This document shows positions 1 to 8,073 of a stretch of 34,516 nucleotides of DNA, one piece after another; positions within the stretch are counted from its first letter, which is position 1; each line of letters opens with the position of its first letter. Below the pieces are notes generated by a model. That model was given only the letters and a program-made list of their open reading frames with translations, had not been told where the DNA came from and did no database searches. The DNA is from Fibrobacter sp. GTDB taxonomy: Bacteria > Fibrobacterota > Fibrobacteria > Fibrobacterales > Fibrobacteraceae. Where the stretch lies: positions 1 through 34,516 of the forward strand of contig JAFVTX010000003.1 in assembly GCA_017503015.1 (NCBI GenBank), read 5' to 3'. The position numbers were made by a program, and so were the translations under genes.

Positions 1-581
1 GCAACATACGACACCCTAAAAAATTTCTCAGCAACAAGCCCTAACCATTGATCGTGCATGGGAAGATTTCTGGGGAATGGAAGAGCCCTATCCAAGATAC
101 TCCGGCGGAATGCCATACAGCAACCCGTAAAGGAATTTTTCCACCAATTGGCAAACACCCCCTTCGTGTAAGGGCGAATTTCGCTCAACTTGCCATCGCG
201 AACCCACGAGGAACCGGACGGCTCGAAAGGTCGAAGCATCCACGCATCGTGAACAACGAGGTCGCCATCATTCAACGCTGCAAGAACCTTCTCCACTTTT
301 CCAGGAAGCCAAATATCATCTTGATCGGCGAGGAAGATGAATTCCCCCTTAGATGCCTGCAGAGCACGTTCATAATTATAGATAACGCCCAGATGCTTTT
401 CGGCGGGCAACACACGAATGCGTCCATCACCAAAAGAATTCACAATAGCGAGGGTATCGTCAGTCGTGCCATCGTCAGCGACAATAACTTCGGCATCAGT
501 GGGCAACTGCGAAAGAATAGTTTCCAGCTGTTCGCGGATAAATTTACCGCCGTTATATGTCGCCATGCAGACCGAAATCAT
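1..581 (-). CDS. Family 2 glycosyltransferase, C-terminus cut by window edge
   Basis: The frame stays open to the left edge, giving 193 N-terminal residues of a cytoplasmic GT-A glycosyltransferase. It begins MISVCMATYNGGKFI, the nucleotide-sugar binding strand. A DDG motif follows near residue 37 and ADQDDIW near residue 93, the usual metal-binding Asp motif of rhamnosyltransferase-like GT2 enzymes. A late MHDQW motif is shared with the GT2 at 7123-8073 (VHDQW), so the two are probably related. The ATG at 581 has an AGGGGG ribosome-binding site about 8 bases upstream. It follows the preceding GT2 by 12 bases and is the last visible gene of the polysaccharide operon. Donor and acceptor sugars cannot be told from sequence. 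Confidence 0.9.
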   Translation of the reverse strand, partial: MISVCMATYNGGKFIREQLETILSQLPTDAEVIVADDGTTDDTLAIVNSFGDGRIRVLPAEKHLGVIYNYERALQASKGEFIFLADQDDIWLPGKVEKVLAALNDGDLVVHDAWMLRPFEPSGSSWVRDGKLSEIRPYTKGVFANWWKNSFTGCCMAFRRSILDRALPFPRNLPMHDQWLGLVAEKFFRVSYV

Positions 582-593
582 ATCCACCACCCC

Positions 594-1574
594 CTAATGC
601 TTCAAAAACACACTAGGGATAAACAACTTGGGCAACCGCTTAACAAAGCCCATCGAAAACGACGCCAACTGAGGAAGTCGCTTTAGAGCCTCCCCCTTAT
701 TGTTGTACGCCAAGGCAGAAAACCAGGCCGTCTTAAACGCCTGGCGAGCCTTTGAATATAATGAATGACCTTTGTAGCAATCAATTGCCCTAAGCATTCC
801 CTCGTAGATCTTGTTTATCGTCTCTTTATTTTTCAACGACGACAAATTGTTCCCATGAATGCGGTAATGACAGCAGTTGCAGCTAATGACAGGGACTTTT
901 CCATATTCATACACTAACTTGAGAATCATGGGAAAATCTTCCTGAAAGCAGGATGCATTATAACCACCGAGCCGACGGAACTCCGCCACGTCTATCATTT
1001 CAGAACAGCCGTGAATTTCCTTTTTACCCAAAAAAAACTCTTCAAAGGAAACTTCGGGAACAGATTTCAAATACCTCGGGTCAGGATTTGGATTCACAAC
1101 CCCATTTTCGTCCATTGTATGGATTTGACCAAAGCAGGCCTTGTACTGTGGGTGATTTATCAAAAATTCGCTCTGGACTTTCAACCGATCCGGTGGCATT
1201 ATATCGTCTGAGGCAAATGAACAAAAATACTTGCCACGCGCCATGGACAAGAGTTCGTTCATGGTAGCCACGACTCCCCTATTTTCGCGATGGACATAGG
1301 TAAATCGCAATTCGGAGGAAAGTTTCTCTAGAATTTCAGGAGACTTATCCGTGCTGCCGTCATCGATAACAATGAGTTCAAAAGTGACACCCTTCTGCGC
1401 CATCACCGAACGGACCGCTTCTTCCACGAATTTTTCGTGGTTGTAACTCGCCATAAGCACCGACACTACAGGCGGAAGCTCCCGCTGTTCTGTCTCGACT
1501 CCTTGAGCGAAGGCCTTCACATAGACATTCTCGGTCATCTTTTCGGCAAACATGTTGGTTACGGAGTATTCCAC
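594..1574 (-). CDS. Family 2 glycosyltransferase
   Basis: 326 residues. The GT-A fold is shown by VVSVLMASYNHEKFVEEAV near residue 36, VIDDGSTD near residue 71 and FASDDIMPPDRL near residue 119. It would add one sugar to a lipid-linked repeat unit at the inner membrane. The GTG start is preceded by GGAGG with five spacer bases, a strong ribosome-binding site, and overlaps the end of the flippase gene by 16 bases. An ATG at 1553 is possible but has no comparable site. The C-terminal ~80 residues are basic and amphipathic, with KRLPKLF near the end, and may lie on the membrane. Substrate is unknown. Confidence 0.9.
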   Translation of the reverse strand: MEYSVTNMFAEKMTENVYVKAFAQGVETEQRELPPVVSVLMASYNHEKFVEEAVRSVMAQKGVTFELIVIDDGSTDKSPEILEKLSSELRFTYVHRENRGVVATMNELLSMARGKYFCSFASDDIMPPDRLKVQSEFLINHPQYKACFGQIHTMDENGVVNPNPDPRYLKSVPEVSFEEFFLGKKEIHGCSEMIDVAEFRRLGGYNASCFQEDFPMILKLVYEYGKVPVISCNCCHYRIHGNNLSSLKNKETINKIYEGMLRAIDCYKGHSLYSKARQAFKTAWFSALAYNNKGEALKRLPQLASFSMGFVKRLPKLFIPSVFLKH

Positions 1575-2830
1575 TTGAGCCTCCGAACCAAGATGTAAAG
1601 TGTGACTAGATACAAGAAATTTTCCGTAGCATAGGCAAGCATGGGACCATTAAAATCGACAAGCTTGACTCCAACAAGCGTTCCGACAGACAAGAAAATC
1701 TCTGAACATATTTCAACGGTTATAAACTTCACCGTTTCTGCCCGAGCAATTAGCACAAGGGCTAGGGCATATCCGCCGGCCCTGAAAAAATCACCAACAA
1801 GCTGAAGCGGCATGTAGTCCACCGCCCCCATATAGGCCGAAGAAAACAGCACCTGAACCAGGAGACTCCTGCCAAAATACAACGTGGCTATCATCACGAG
1901 GGATATTCCCATGACCCGAAGCAAAACTGGGTGGAACATACCAAAGAAATCAGCCCGAGACATTTTGGGAGAAACTTTTGGCAAAATGATCACAGTGAGA
2001 ATCGCCGACATCGCCATGAACAGAAAATCAGAAACCTTCCAGACACTTTGCCAGATTCCCGCCGCATCGTTACCAAAATTGGAAGCCACCGTAAGACGCA
2101 TGACCGTGAGCACTACCGGAGTGAGCGCCATGGGGACAAGTCCCATGAGGGCATAGGACAGCCATGGTCTGCGGGTATCAAGAGCCGTTTTCCAAATATA
2201 TTTAACGCTAAAGCCCGCCTGACTTGCTATGCGGATGGCAAAGAACGCCGCTACGATGGATTGGGTCGCAATAATCGAAAGAACGGAAAGTCGACCCGTA
2301 AACAAGAAAAACGCAACCCAGAGCACTTGCCAGATAGATGACGCAATATTGATGGTCGCCCATTTGCGGTTCTCGTCAAGGCCATTCATGACTGCAGCCG
2401 TAATGGTTATAATATTTGTGGCAAAAATGCCAGGCAAGGCAAACAGGATTGCCGCCTGGGCAAGGCGAGTGGGGATTCCCGGCAAGAGGGTGTCTAGCGG
2501 GGCCATGAAACAGAACAGAAGCGCTGCAATAAAGGTAAACAAACTTGCAAACGTGGTTAAGCGAAGCCCGCCCCGCCAAATACCCAGCAGCTTTTCTTTA
2601 GAATTCTTGTTTTGGGCGGTAAGGGCTGTCCAACCATTCTGCAAGGCAAGAGAAGACGTTGCTGTGCCGATACTCATCAGATTGAGGAATTGTCCCACAC
2701 AGGCAAATGCCGCCGGCGGCAAGAAAATAGCCAACAGTTTGTTAATGGCAAATGCCCGGATGGCGTTCACCAGGGTTACCGCCCCGGAGCCTGCAAAAAG
2801 TTTCGCAAATTTCAAATCAGAGGATTTCAT
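1559..2830 (-). CDS. Wzx-type polysaccharide/O-antigen flippase
   Basis: About 423 residues with some 10-12 hydrophobic segments spread over the whole length and short polar loops. This is the profile of the MATE/MOP-superfamily exporters that flip undecaprenyl-PP-linked repeat units. The start (KFAKLFAGSGAVTLVNAIRA) resembles the WzxE-like branch of O-antigen translocases, which often sits next to a sugar aminotransferase as it does here. The ATG at 2830 overlaps the aminotransferase stop by one base (TGATG), so translation is probably coupled. A TTG three bases earlier is an alternative. The family is clear; the exact glycan is not. Confidence 0.85.
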   Translation of the reverse strand: MKSSDLKFAKLFAGSGAVTLVNAIRAFAINKLLAIFLPPAAFACVGQFLNLMSIGTATSSLALQNGWTALTAQNKNSKEKLLGIWRGGLRLTTFASLFTFIAALLFCFMAPLDTLLPGIPTRLAQAAILFALPGIFATNIITITAAVMNGLDENRKWATINIASSIWQVLWVAFFLFTGRLSVLSIIATQSIVAAFFAIRIASQAGFSVKYIWKTALDTRRPWLSYALMGLVPMALTPVVLTVMRLTVASNFGNDAAGIWQSVWKVSDFLFMAMSAILTVIILPKVSPKMSRADFFGMFHPVLLRVMGISLVMIATLYFGRSLLVQVLFSSAYMGAVDYMPLQLVGDFFRAGGYALALVLIARAETVKFITVEICSEIFLSVGTLVGVKLVDFNGPMLAYATENFLYLVTLYILVRRLKWNTP

Positions 2831-3948
2831 CAAATAAAAGCATTTATAGATTCTATAACGTATGCGACCTGTTCATCGCTCAAGGAGGGGCCCATAGGTA
2901 TGCTGAGTTCCGTGCGAGCTAGTTCCTCGGTAAGGGGAAGTGCCCCATGGCGGAGTTCCCCGCGATCTACGGCACCCACAAAAGCCTCCTGCAAATGAGG
3001 TGGAATAGGATAATGGACAAGAGTCTCAATTCCACGAGCCTTCAGGAATTCCTGTAGTTCGTCCCGCCGCTCGCAAAAAACAGGAAACACATGCCATACG
3101 TGAGCATTAGGGTTTGCAGGCAGAGGCGTCAAACGAACCAGCGGGTTCTTGATTTCGGAGCAATACCGAGCCGCAATTTCTCGGCGACGATTGTTCCAAT
3201 TATTTAAATGCTTCATTTTTTCTAACAACACCGCAGCCTGTATTTCATCCAGTCGAGAATTCACACCAACATATTGATTTACGTATTTCGTTTCGGAACC
3301 GTAGTTGCCGAGCATGCGCACAATACGAGCCAATTCCGCATCGTCAGTGACAACCATGCCAGCATCACCCAGTGCGCCCAGGTTCTTTGTCGGGTAGAAA
3401 CTGTAGGCTGCAGCATTTGATAAGAAATTTTTTTCGTCTAAAAAAGCTCCATGAGCCTGGGCAACATCTTCAAACACGAGTATGTTATGTGATTTTGCAA
3501 AAGTACAAATAGCTGGCATATCCGCCAAACGACCGTAAAGGTGAACAACCAAAATTGCACGTGTTTTTGGTGAACAAGCCTCTTGCAAACAGTCTACATC
3601 TAGATTACAGGAATCGCGACAAGGTTCCACCAATACAGGCACAAGCCCAGCAGCTCTCACGGCAAGTATCGTTGCGATGTACGTGTTCGCGGGCACTAGA
3701 ATCTCATCGCCCGGTTTGAACCGCCCAAGCTCTATGGATGCGCGGAGCATCAAGGTCAAGGCGTCCAGGCCGTTCCCGACACCCACCCCATACGCACGTC
3801 CGCAATAGGCGGCAAATTCTCGCTCAAAACGTTCGCAATAGGAGCCACGGATGTACCATCCGGACTCTACGACCGCAGTTGCAGTGTTTTTTAACGCATC
3901 CATGTATGGTGCGTTCACCTGCTTCAAATTCAAAAAGGGAATCTTCAC
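2830..3948 (-). CDS. DegT/DnrJ/EryC1 PLP sugar aminotransferase (FdtB/QdtB-like)
   Basis: 372 residues. Fold-type I aminotransferase of the sugar family: a GNGLDALTL phosphate-binding loop, FEDVAQAHGA carrying the Asp that contacts the PLP ring, and SFYPTKNLGALGDAG carrying the PLP Lys. That last motif is typical of FdtB/QdtB enzymes, which make dTDP-3-amino-3,6-dideoxyhexoses from the 3-keto product of an FdtA/QdtA isomerase, encoded two genes upstream. The GTG at 3948 overlaps the upstream stop as GTGA and has GGGAGAGAG just before it, so it is preferred over a TTG at 3975. 3-amino chemistry is inferred from motif and neighbour; dTDP-Fuc3N and Qui3N cannot be separated. Confidence 0.85.
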   Translation of the reverse strand: MKIPFLNLKQVNAPYMDALKNTATAVVESGWYIRGSYCERFEREFAAYCGRAYGVGVGNGLDALTLMLRASIELGRFKPGDEILVPANTYIATILAVRAAGLVPVLVEPCRDSCNLDVDCLQEACSPKTRAILVVHLYGRLADMPAICTFAKSHNILVFEDVAQAHGAFLDEKNFLSNAAAYSFYPTKNLGALGDAGMVVTDDAELARIVRMLGNYGSETKYVNQYVGVNSRLDEIQAAVLLEKMKHLNNWNNRRREIAARYCSEIKNPLVRLTPLPANPNAHVWHVFPVFCERRDELQEFLKARGIETLVHYPIPPHLQEAFVGAVDRGELRHGALPLTEELARTELSIPMGPSLSDEQVAYVIESINAFI

Positions 3949-4898
3949 CGATAGCTCTCTCCCGCCGGTTCGCAACCGTCGAACTCAAACGTATACTTCA
4001 AATCAGCGAAGCAACCTACGCTTTCCTTGAAAGTACAAAGGCCCTCGCTCGCAATCCCGTCCGATGCCGCCGGCCCGAGATCAAGATAATCAAAGCCCTG
4101 TTCCCGGTAATACCGAAACATTTCACGAGCAATCACATTCAGGGGGCGCTTGTCCAAGGCGGACTGGTCGGCACCCCAGTAAATCATCTGCGCAACCTTG
4201 TCGCTGACCCTGTAAATGATAGTCGATGCCACCGGGAAGCCATCTACACGCAACAGGCAAAAATCAATGGGAATAATTTCTGCTGTTTTCTTCAAGTCCT
4301 CAAACTTCATCCACAGCGTATAGCCCTTCGCCTTGTAGTGATCCTGAATAAAACCGTAGACGCGGCGCTGCTGTTCTACAGCTGTTTCCTGCGTAAAAGC
4401 GCACTCGCTATGGGCAAACTGCTTGTAATTTCGCGCACCCATGTAATGGAGGCGTTTTTCGTACGGTGTCGAGTCCGTAAAATCAAACGCATAATTCAGG
4501 TTAGCATACGATTGCCGAAATCCATTCTGGAGTAGCGCCGACACAACCTTGGAATAAAGCATCCGATCATAAAAAATTGGTGGCAGCGTAACCTTAAAGG
4601 ACTTCTTCTGCAAGAGCAGCAAGTCCTTCAATTCACGCATAGCAAAATTCAGGCACGCAATCGTCTGTATCTGGGAGCAGACAAAACCGCAAAAAGGAGC
4701 CGAGTAAGGAGAGCGCCACTCATCGCCCTTCTCGCCCACGGCAAGGCCAATGCGCATTCCGTTGTCTTCAAACGCAAAGAAACGGACTACGTCCACCTTC
4801 TCCGCATTCAACATATTGAAATCCGCCTTCATGTAACAGGCGACCGGATTTGCAAAATGGCGAGCGTACTCGTCCGCTGTAATTTCAAGCCACGCCAT
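3945..4898 (-). CDS. FemAB/GNAT-like acyltransferase
   Basis: 317 residues resembling the FemAB-like, GNAT-fold acetyltransferase group (Acetyltransf_6 type). The second half has the usual order: an ID-CLLRVDG strand, VASTIIYRVSDKVAQMIYWGA, a LNVIAREMFRYYREQGFDYLDLG helix-strand unit, then LCTFKESVGC near the end, the typical FK--FG signature. It lies between the ketoisomerase (stop directly abuts this ATG) and the aminotransferase (4-base overlap). It is therefore likely to N-acylate the amino sugar made by its neighbours. Classical FdtC/QdtC use a left-handed beta-helix fold instead, so this would be a replacement of that step. Role inferred from position. Confidence 0.75.
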   Translation of the reverse strand: MAWLEITADEYARHFANPVACYMKADFNMLNAEKVDVVRFFAFEDNGMRIGLAVGEKGDEWRSPYSAPFCGFVCSQIQTIACLNFAMRELKDLLLLQKKSFKVTLPPIFYDRMLYSKVVSALLQNGFRQSYANLNYAFDFTDSTPYEKRLHYMGARNYKQFAHSECAFTQETAVEQQRRVYGFIQDHYKAKGYTLWMKFEDLKKTAEIIPIDFCLLRVDGFPVASTIIYRVSDKVAQMIYWGADQSALDKRPLNVIAREMFRYYREQGFDYLDLGPAASDGIASEGLCTFKESVGCFADLKYTFEFDGCEPAGESYR

Positions 4899-5792
4899 CT
4901 AAGCCTTCTTGAATTCGAGGTACTTGCCGTAACTGCGCCAGTAGTCGCTCTCGTCAAACTCGTGCGAAGTCAATACTAGGCAGATGGAGCCCGAAGAGAA
5001 ATTCAGTTCTTCGGCCCAGACTCCGGGCGGGACATGCAGGCCGTAGTACGGACGGTCCAGCCTGTAAATCTTCTCGTTCTTGCCGTCGGAAACCTTCACG
5101 TCAAAAGCTCCGCTCGCCGCCACCAGCATCTGGTGGCATTCCTTGTGGGCGTGCCCACCGCGGTTCTCGCCACCGGGAATATCGTACAGGTAAAAGATGC
5201 GCTTCACGTCGAAAGGAATGTCCTTGGAGTTCTCGAGCGAGGTCAGGCTTCCCGAACGTTCGCTATGGCGAGGGAGTGTCAAAAGGGCACAGTCATCTAT
5301 GGTCGCGGCCTTCACGGCGACAATGTCCGGAGCTTTATCACTCACGGCGTCAGGCGCATATTGTAGCGGTAGCGGCGTCCACGCGGACTTAATCCGGCAG
5401 AACTCGTCACGTTCCCAGATGTAGTCATCTTCCTCGTACGGGGTTGACGAAATTACGAGCGCAAGGGAGTTCGTCGAGAAGTTGTCAAGCGTACGGTAGT
5501 GCATGGGTGGCAGGTAGAGCCCGTAATAGGAGCGAGAAAGCGAATAGCGCTTTTCTTCCTTGCCATCGTGAATCACGGCGTCGAAGCTCCCCGAAAGGGC
5601 GACAATCACTTCGTGTTGGTTCTTGAAGGCGTGGCTTCCGCGTAGTTCGCCACCGGGAACATCGTAAATCCAGTAACAACGGCGAAACCGGAAAGGCACT
5701 TGTTTTTGCGATTCCACCACACTCAAGTTCCCGCGTTCATCGAGAAACTTAGGAAACTGGACGATTTGCGCCTTTTCTTCAAAAATCGGCAT
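4899..5792 (-). CDS. Tandem FdtA/WxcM-like cupin: sugar 3,4-ketoisomerase
   Basis: 297 residues made of two copies of the FdtA-type cupin, about residues 10-131 and 165-297. Both copies have the family pattern: a D/SxRGxL start, PF-KR-YxxYDxPGG, RGxHA, GxFD-DGK-EK, LxxxYYGL and a DY near the end. FdtA/QdtA isomerases convert dTDP-4-keto-6-deoxyglucose to a 3-keto sugar using two His in an HAH motif. The second copy has it (His214, His216, plus His220). The first reads HAF (His54, Phe56, His60). The first domain may be inactive, regulatory or of altered specificity. The ATG at 5792 is preferred to a TTG at 5798. The gene precedes the acyltransferase with no gap. TATATT lies 11 bases upstream. 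Confidence 0.85.
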   Translation of the reverse strand: MPIFEEKAQIVQFPKFLDERGNLSVVESQKQVPFRFRRCYWIYDVPGGELRGSHAFKNQHEVIVALSGSFDAVIHDGKEEKRYSLSRSYYGLYLPPMHYRTLDNFSTNSLALVISSTPYEEDDYIWERDEFCRIKSAWTPLPLQYAPDAVSDKAPDIVAVKAATIDDCALLTLPRHSERSGSLTSLENSKDIPFDVKRIFYLYDIPGGENRGGHAHKECHQMLVAASGAFDVKVSDGKNEKIYRLDRPYYGLHVPPGVWAEELNFSSGSICLVLTSHEFDESDYWRSYGKYLEFKKA

Positions 5793-5803
5793 ATTCAACT
5801 ATC

Positions 5804-5809
5804 AATATA
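5804..5809 (-). promoter_or_regulatory. Possible -10 element (TATATT) before the ketoisomerase gene
   Basis: TATATT on the minus strand lies 11 bases before the ATG at 5792, in the 99-bp gap after the GT4 gene. The same hexamer precedes many genes in this window. No clear -35 box is seen. Confidence 0.35.
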
Positions 5810-5891
5810 CAAAAAAAGCTAATGACTCTATAGTGTTTCTACATTCACGACAAGACTAGGGCAACAGTGTAGACTTTTACCATTTCTGATT

Positions 5892-7067
5892 TCAAGTCAT
5901 CAAATTCAAAAATTCAACAACACGTTTTGAATATGATTCAATGGAAACTCGATCCAGTAATTTTTTAGCATTTTCTTCGTTCACGATTTTTTCGCCAGCA
6001 AGCACCCGATCTAGCACTTTCACGTATGCCGCAGCATCAGTCGGCGGATCAATGAGCGGACACACCCCTTCCAGGTTTTCAAGCAACGCTGTCGTTGCAC
6101 CAGCAACAGCGGGCGTCCCGCAACTGATTGCTTCCACTGGAGGAAGACCAAATCCCTCAAGCAATGATGGATACACCATTAGCTCCGCATGATAATAAAA
6201 TTCCCGCAACTCAGGCGCATTGAATTCTGGAAAATGAAAAACGTTATAAAGTTTTTTTTCATCTATAATGGACCGATAATGCGGAGTCAACTTACCCACG
6301 CGGACAAACGCAACATCTGGGCGCATGCGGGCCATTTCATAATAGGTTTCCACATTCTTTCGCGGTTCAGCAAGCCCCACATGCACGCACATCGACTTGT
6401 AATTCTTAATACCATACCTACGGCGAAAAGCTTCACGTTCCTCAGGTGTTTTCTGCGTTTCCAAACGCTTAAACACAGTTCCGTCAATCGGGCAACCAAT
6501 AACTGCACCCGGAGCATTCGCCATACGCGGTCCAAAATGCCTGCATACGGCGTTCTTTGTCCATTCAGAATTAAACACAAAGCCATCGGCATTCAACGTT
6601 GGATTGATATAGAACTTGTTGAGCAAGATAAACTTGATGTTGTGGGGATACTGGGTTTCAGCAAAATCGTCATGCAAATACAAAACCGTCTTTGCGTCGG
6701 GGCCACCTTCCCCTTTTGTTTTTTCAATCGCCTTTTTCGCCGATGAAATCAAGAAACCAAGCTCTGGACGAATAAAAAATACTATGTCTGGTTTTATGTT
6801 TCGAACGCAATCATACACAGGTTTGCGCAGGCTCCAAAATCCCGTATAAAGAGACTTAACCCATACCTCATGTGCCGTATACGTACGAGGGTCTGCGACG
6901 ATCTTACCGCCATCAGCCGTATGCTCTGGATTTGGAAAGAACTTGGGTGTTTTCATCCACAAAACATGTGTTTCGAATTCTTTGGACACCGCCCTAACAA
7001 GGTTCAATGTCAAGCGTCCAAAACTTGTACACTCGTTCTTATCGCAAACAAATAGGATTTTTTTCAT
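5892..7067 (-). CDS. Family 4 glycosyltransferase (GT-B fold)
   Basis: 391 residues from MKKILFVCDKN. The frame is open for 44 more codons upstream, but that stretch is AT-rich, unlike a protein, and crosses the divergent promoter region. The C-terminal half shows the GT4 hallmarks: VHVGLAEPRKNVETY after the inter-domain linker, FPEFNAPELREFYYHAELMVYPSLLEGFGLPPVEAISCGTP near residues 300-340 (an E-x7-E nucleotide-sugar binding motif), and TALLEN after it. Retaining enzyme, cytoplasmic face. First gene of the minus-strand polysaccharide operon and divergent from the GT2 at 7123. Substrate unknown. Confidence 0.9.
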   Translation of the reverse strand: MKKILFVCDKNECTSFGRLTLNLVRAVSKEFETHVLWMKTPKFFPNPEHTADGGKIVADPRTYTAHEVWVKSLYTGFWSLRKPVYDCVRNIKPDIVFFIRPELGFLISSAKKAIEKTKGEGGPDAKTVLYLHDDFAETQYPHNIKFILLNKFYINPTLNADGFVFNSEWTKNAVCRHFGPRMANAPGAVIGCPIDGTVFKRLETQKTPEEREAFRRRYGIKNYKSMCVHVGLAEPRKNVETYYEMARMRPDVAFVRVGKLTPHYRSIIDEKKLYNVFHFPEFNAPELREFYYHAELMVYPSLLEGFGLPPVEAISCGTPAVAGATTALLENLEGVCPLIDPPTDAAAYVKVLDRVLAGEKIVNEENAKKLLDRVSIESYSKRVVEFLNLMT

Positions 7068-7086
7068 ATTCAAATTCCAACAATTG

Positions 7087-7118
7087 CACAATATATAAAA
7101 ATTATATTTTATATTGTG
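7087..7118. promoter_or_regulatory. Inverted repeat in divergent promoter region
   Basis: CACAATATA and TATATTGTG form perfect 9-bp arms separated by 14 AT-only bases. It lies between the GT4 gene (start 7067, minus) and the GT2 gene (start 7123, plus). Each arm contains TATATT on the strand of the gene it faces, so the symmetry may be two back-to-back -10 elements or an operator controlling both arms of the locus. Confidence 0.4.
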
Positions 7119-7122
7119 GAAT

Positions 7123-8073
7123 ATGACAAAACTATGCGTCGTAATGACTACGTACAATGGCGAAAAATATCTTTCGCAAATGCTGGATTCGCTCGTCAAT
7201 CAAACAAGACCTGCTGATTCTGTCATTGTCGTTGACGACGGCTCTACCGATTCGACTGTAAAGATACTTGAAAGATATACCGGCACCCTTCCCCTAAAAA
7301 CCATTAAGTTTGAACACAATCAGGGGCACCGAATTGCTTTTGCCAGAGCTCTTGAAGAAGCACAAAAAACACTTACCGAAAACGACCTTATTGCTCTTGC
7401 CGACCAAGATGACATTTGGCTTCCAGAAAAACATGAACTTTTAATTAGGGAAATTCAACGCCATAATGTTGACCTTATTTTGGGAGATGCCAACGTTATT
7501 GATGCCGAAGGGCGCAAAATTGCCGATTCATGGCGTACCTTCGGAAGTATTCCCGAGCATCTTTCCCTACGAGCTATTATGACCGGCTTTACCAATGTGA
7601 CCGGCTGCATGGTCATTTTTAGAGCTAGCCTTCTCAAAGATATTCTCCCGATCCCTCTAGAAGCTCCCGTCCACGACCAATGGATTACATTCTGTGCTTC
7701 AGCAAGAAACGGTTATATTTCAATTAATCACCCTGTTATCCAGTACCGTATTCACGATTCTAACGCCATTGGTCTCGGCCATTCACACACATGGACAGGC
7801 AATTTGAAGCTAAACCTGCAGTGGGCAAAAATGATTCGAGAAACACGACATTTTCTAAAGTTGAAACAAGACGACCAAAAATTTCTGAACGACTATATTG
7901 GCTATGTCGAAAAGCGTCTTTCTAAAATTCTCCTGCCAGGTTATCTTTTCTGGATTCTCCGAAACACTCATTCCTTGTACCCACACATCACAAAAAAATA
8001 CGCCTTGATTCCACGTGTTTTGTACGGAATCATCGGAGCTAAACTTGCAGTTAAGTTGATGGGGAGGTCGTAA
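7123..8073 (+). CDS. Family 2 glycosyltransferase (rhamnosyltransferase-like)
   Basis: 316 residues from MTKLCVVMTTYNGEKYL. Motifs are VVDDGSTDST near residue 40, LADQDDIWLPEK near residue 90, and VHDQW near residue 184 followed by QYRIHDSNA, the arrangement of O-antigen rhamnosyltransferase-like GT2 enzymes. It resembles the partial GT2 at the left edge. The ATG at 7123 is preferred over a TTG three codons earlier. The TATATT at 7110-7115 would put a transcription start almost on this ATG. It overlaps the next GT2 by one base (TAATG). The gene is AT-rich compared with the housekeeping genes to the right, as is common in horizontally exchanged polysaccharide loci. Confidence 0.9.
   Translation: MTKLCVVMTTYNGEKYLSQMLDSLVNQTRPADSVIVVDDGSTDSTVKILERYTGTLPLKTIKFEHNQGHRIAFARALEEAQKTLTENDLIALADQDDIWLPEKHELLIREIQRHNVDLILGDANVIDAEGRKIADSWRTFGSIPEHLSLRAIMTGFTNVTGCMVIFRASLLKDILPIPLEAPVHDQWITFCASARNGYISINHPVIQYRIHDSNAIGLGHSHTWTGNLKLNLQWAKMIRETRHFLKLKQDDQKFLNDYIGYVEKRLSKILLPGYLFWILRNTHSLYPHITKKYALIPRVLYGIIGAKLAVKLMGRS

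Noticed and set aside
48-686. Plus-strand open frame of about 210 codons at the left edge
   Set aside because: It is antisense to a GT2 gene with clear DDG and DQDD motifs that runs off the window.
5793-5891. Terminator in the gap between the GT4 and ketoisomerase genes
   Set aside because: Only a 6-bp stem with a ~25-base loop could be drawn, with no T run; read-through of the operon is as likely.
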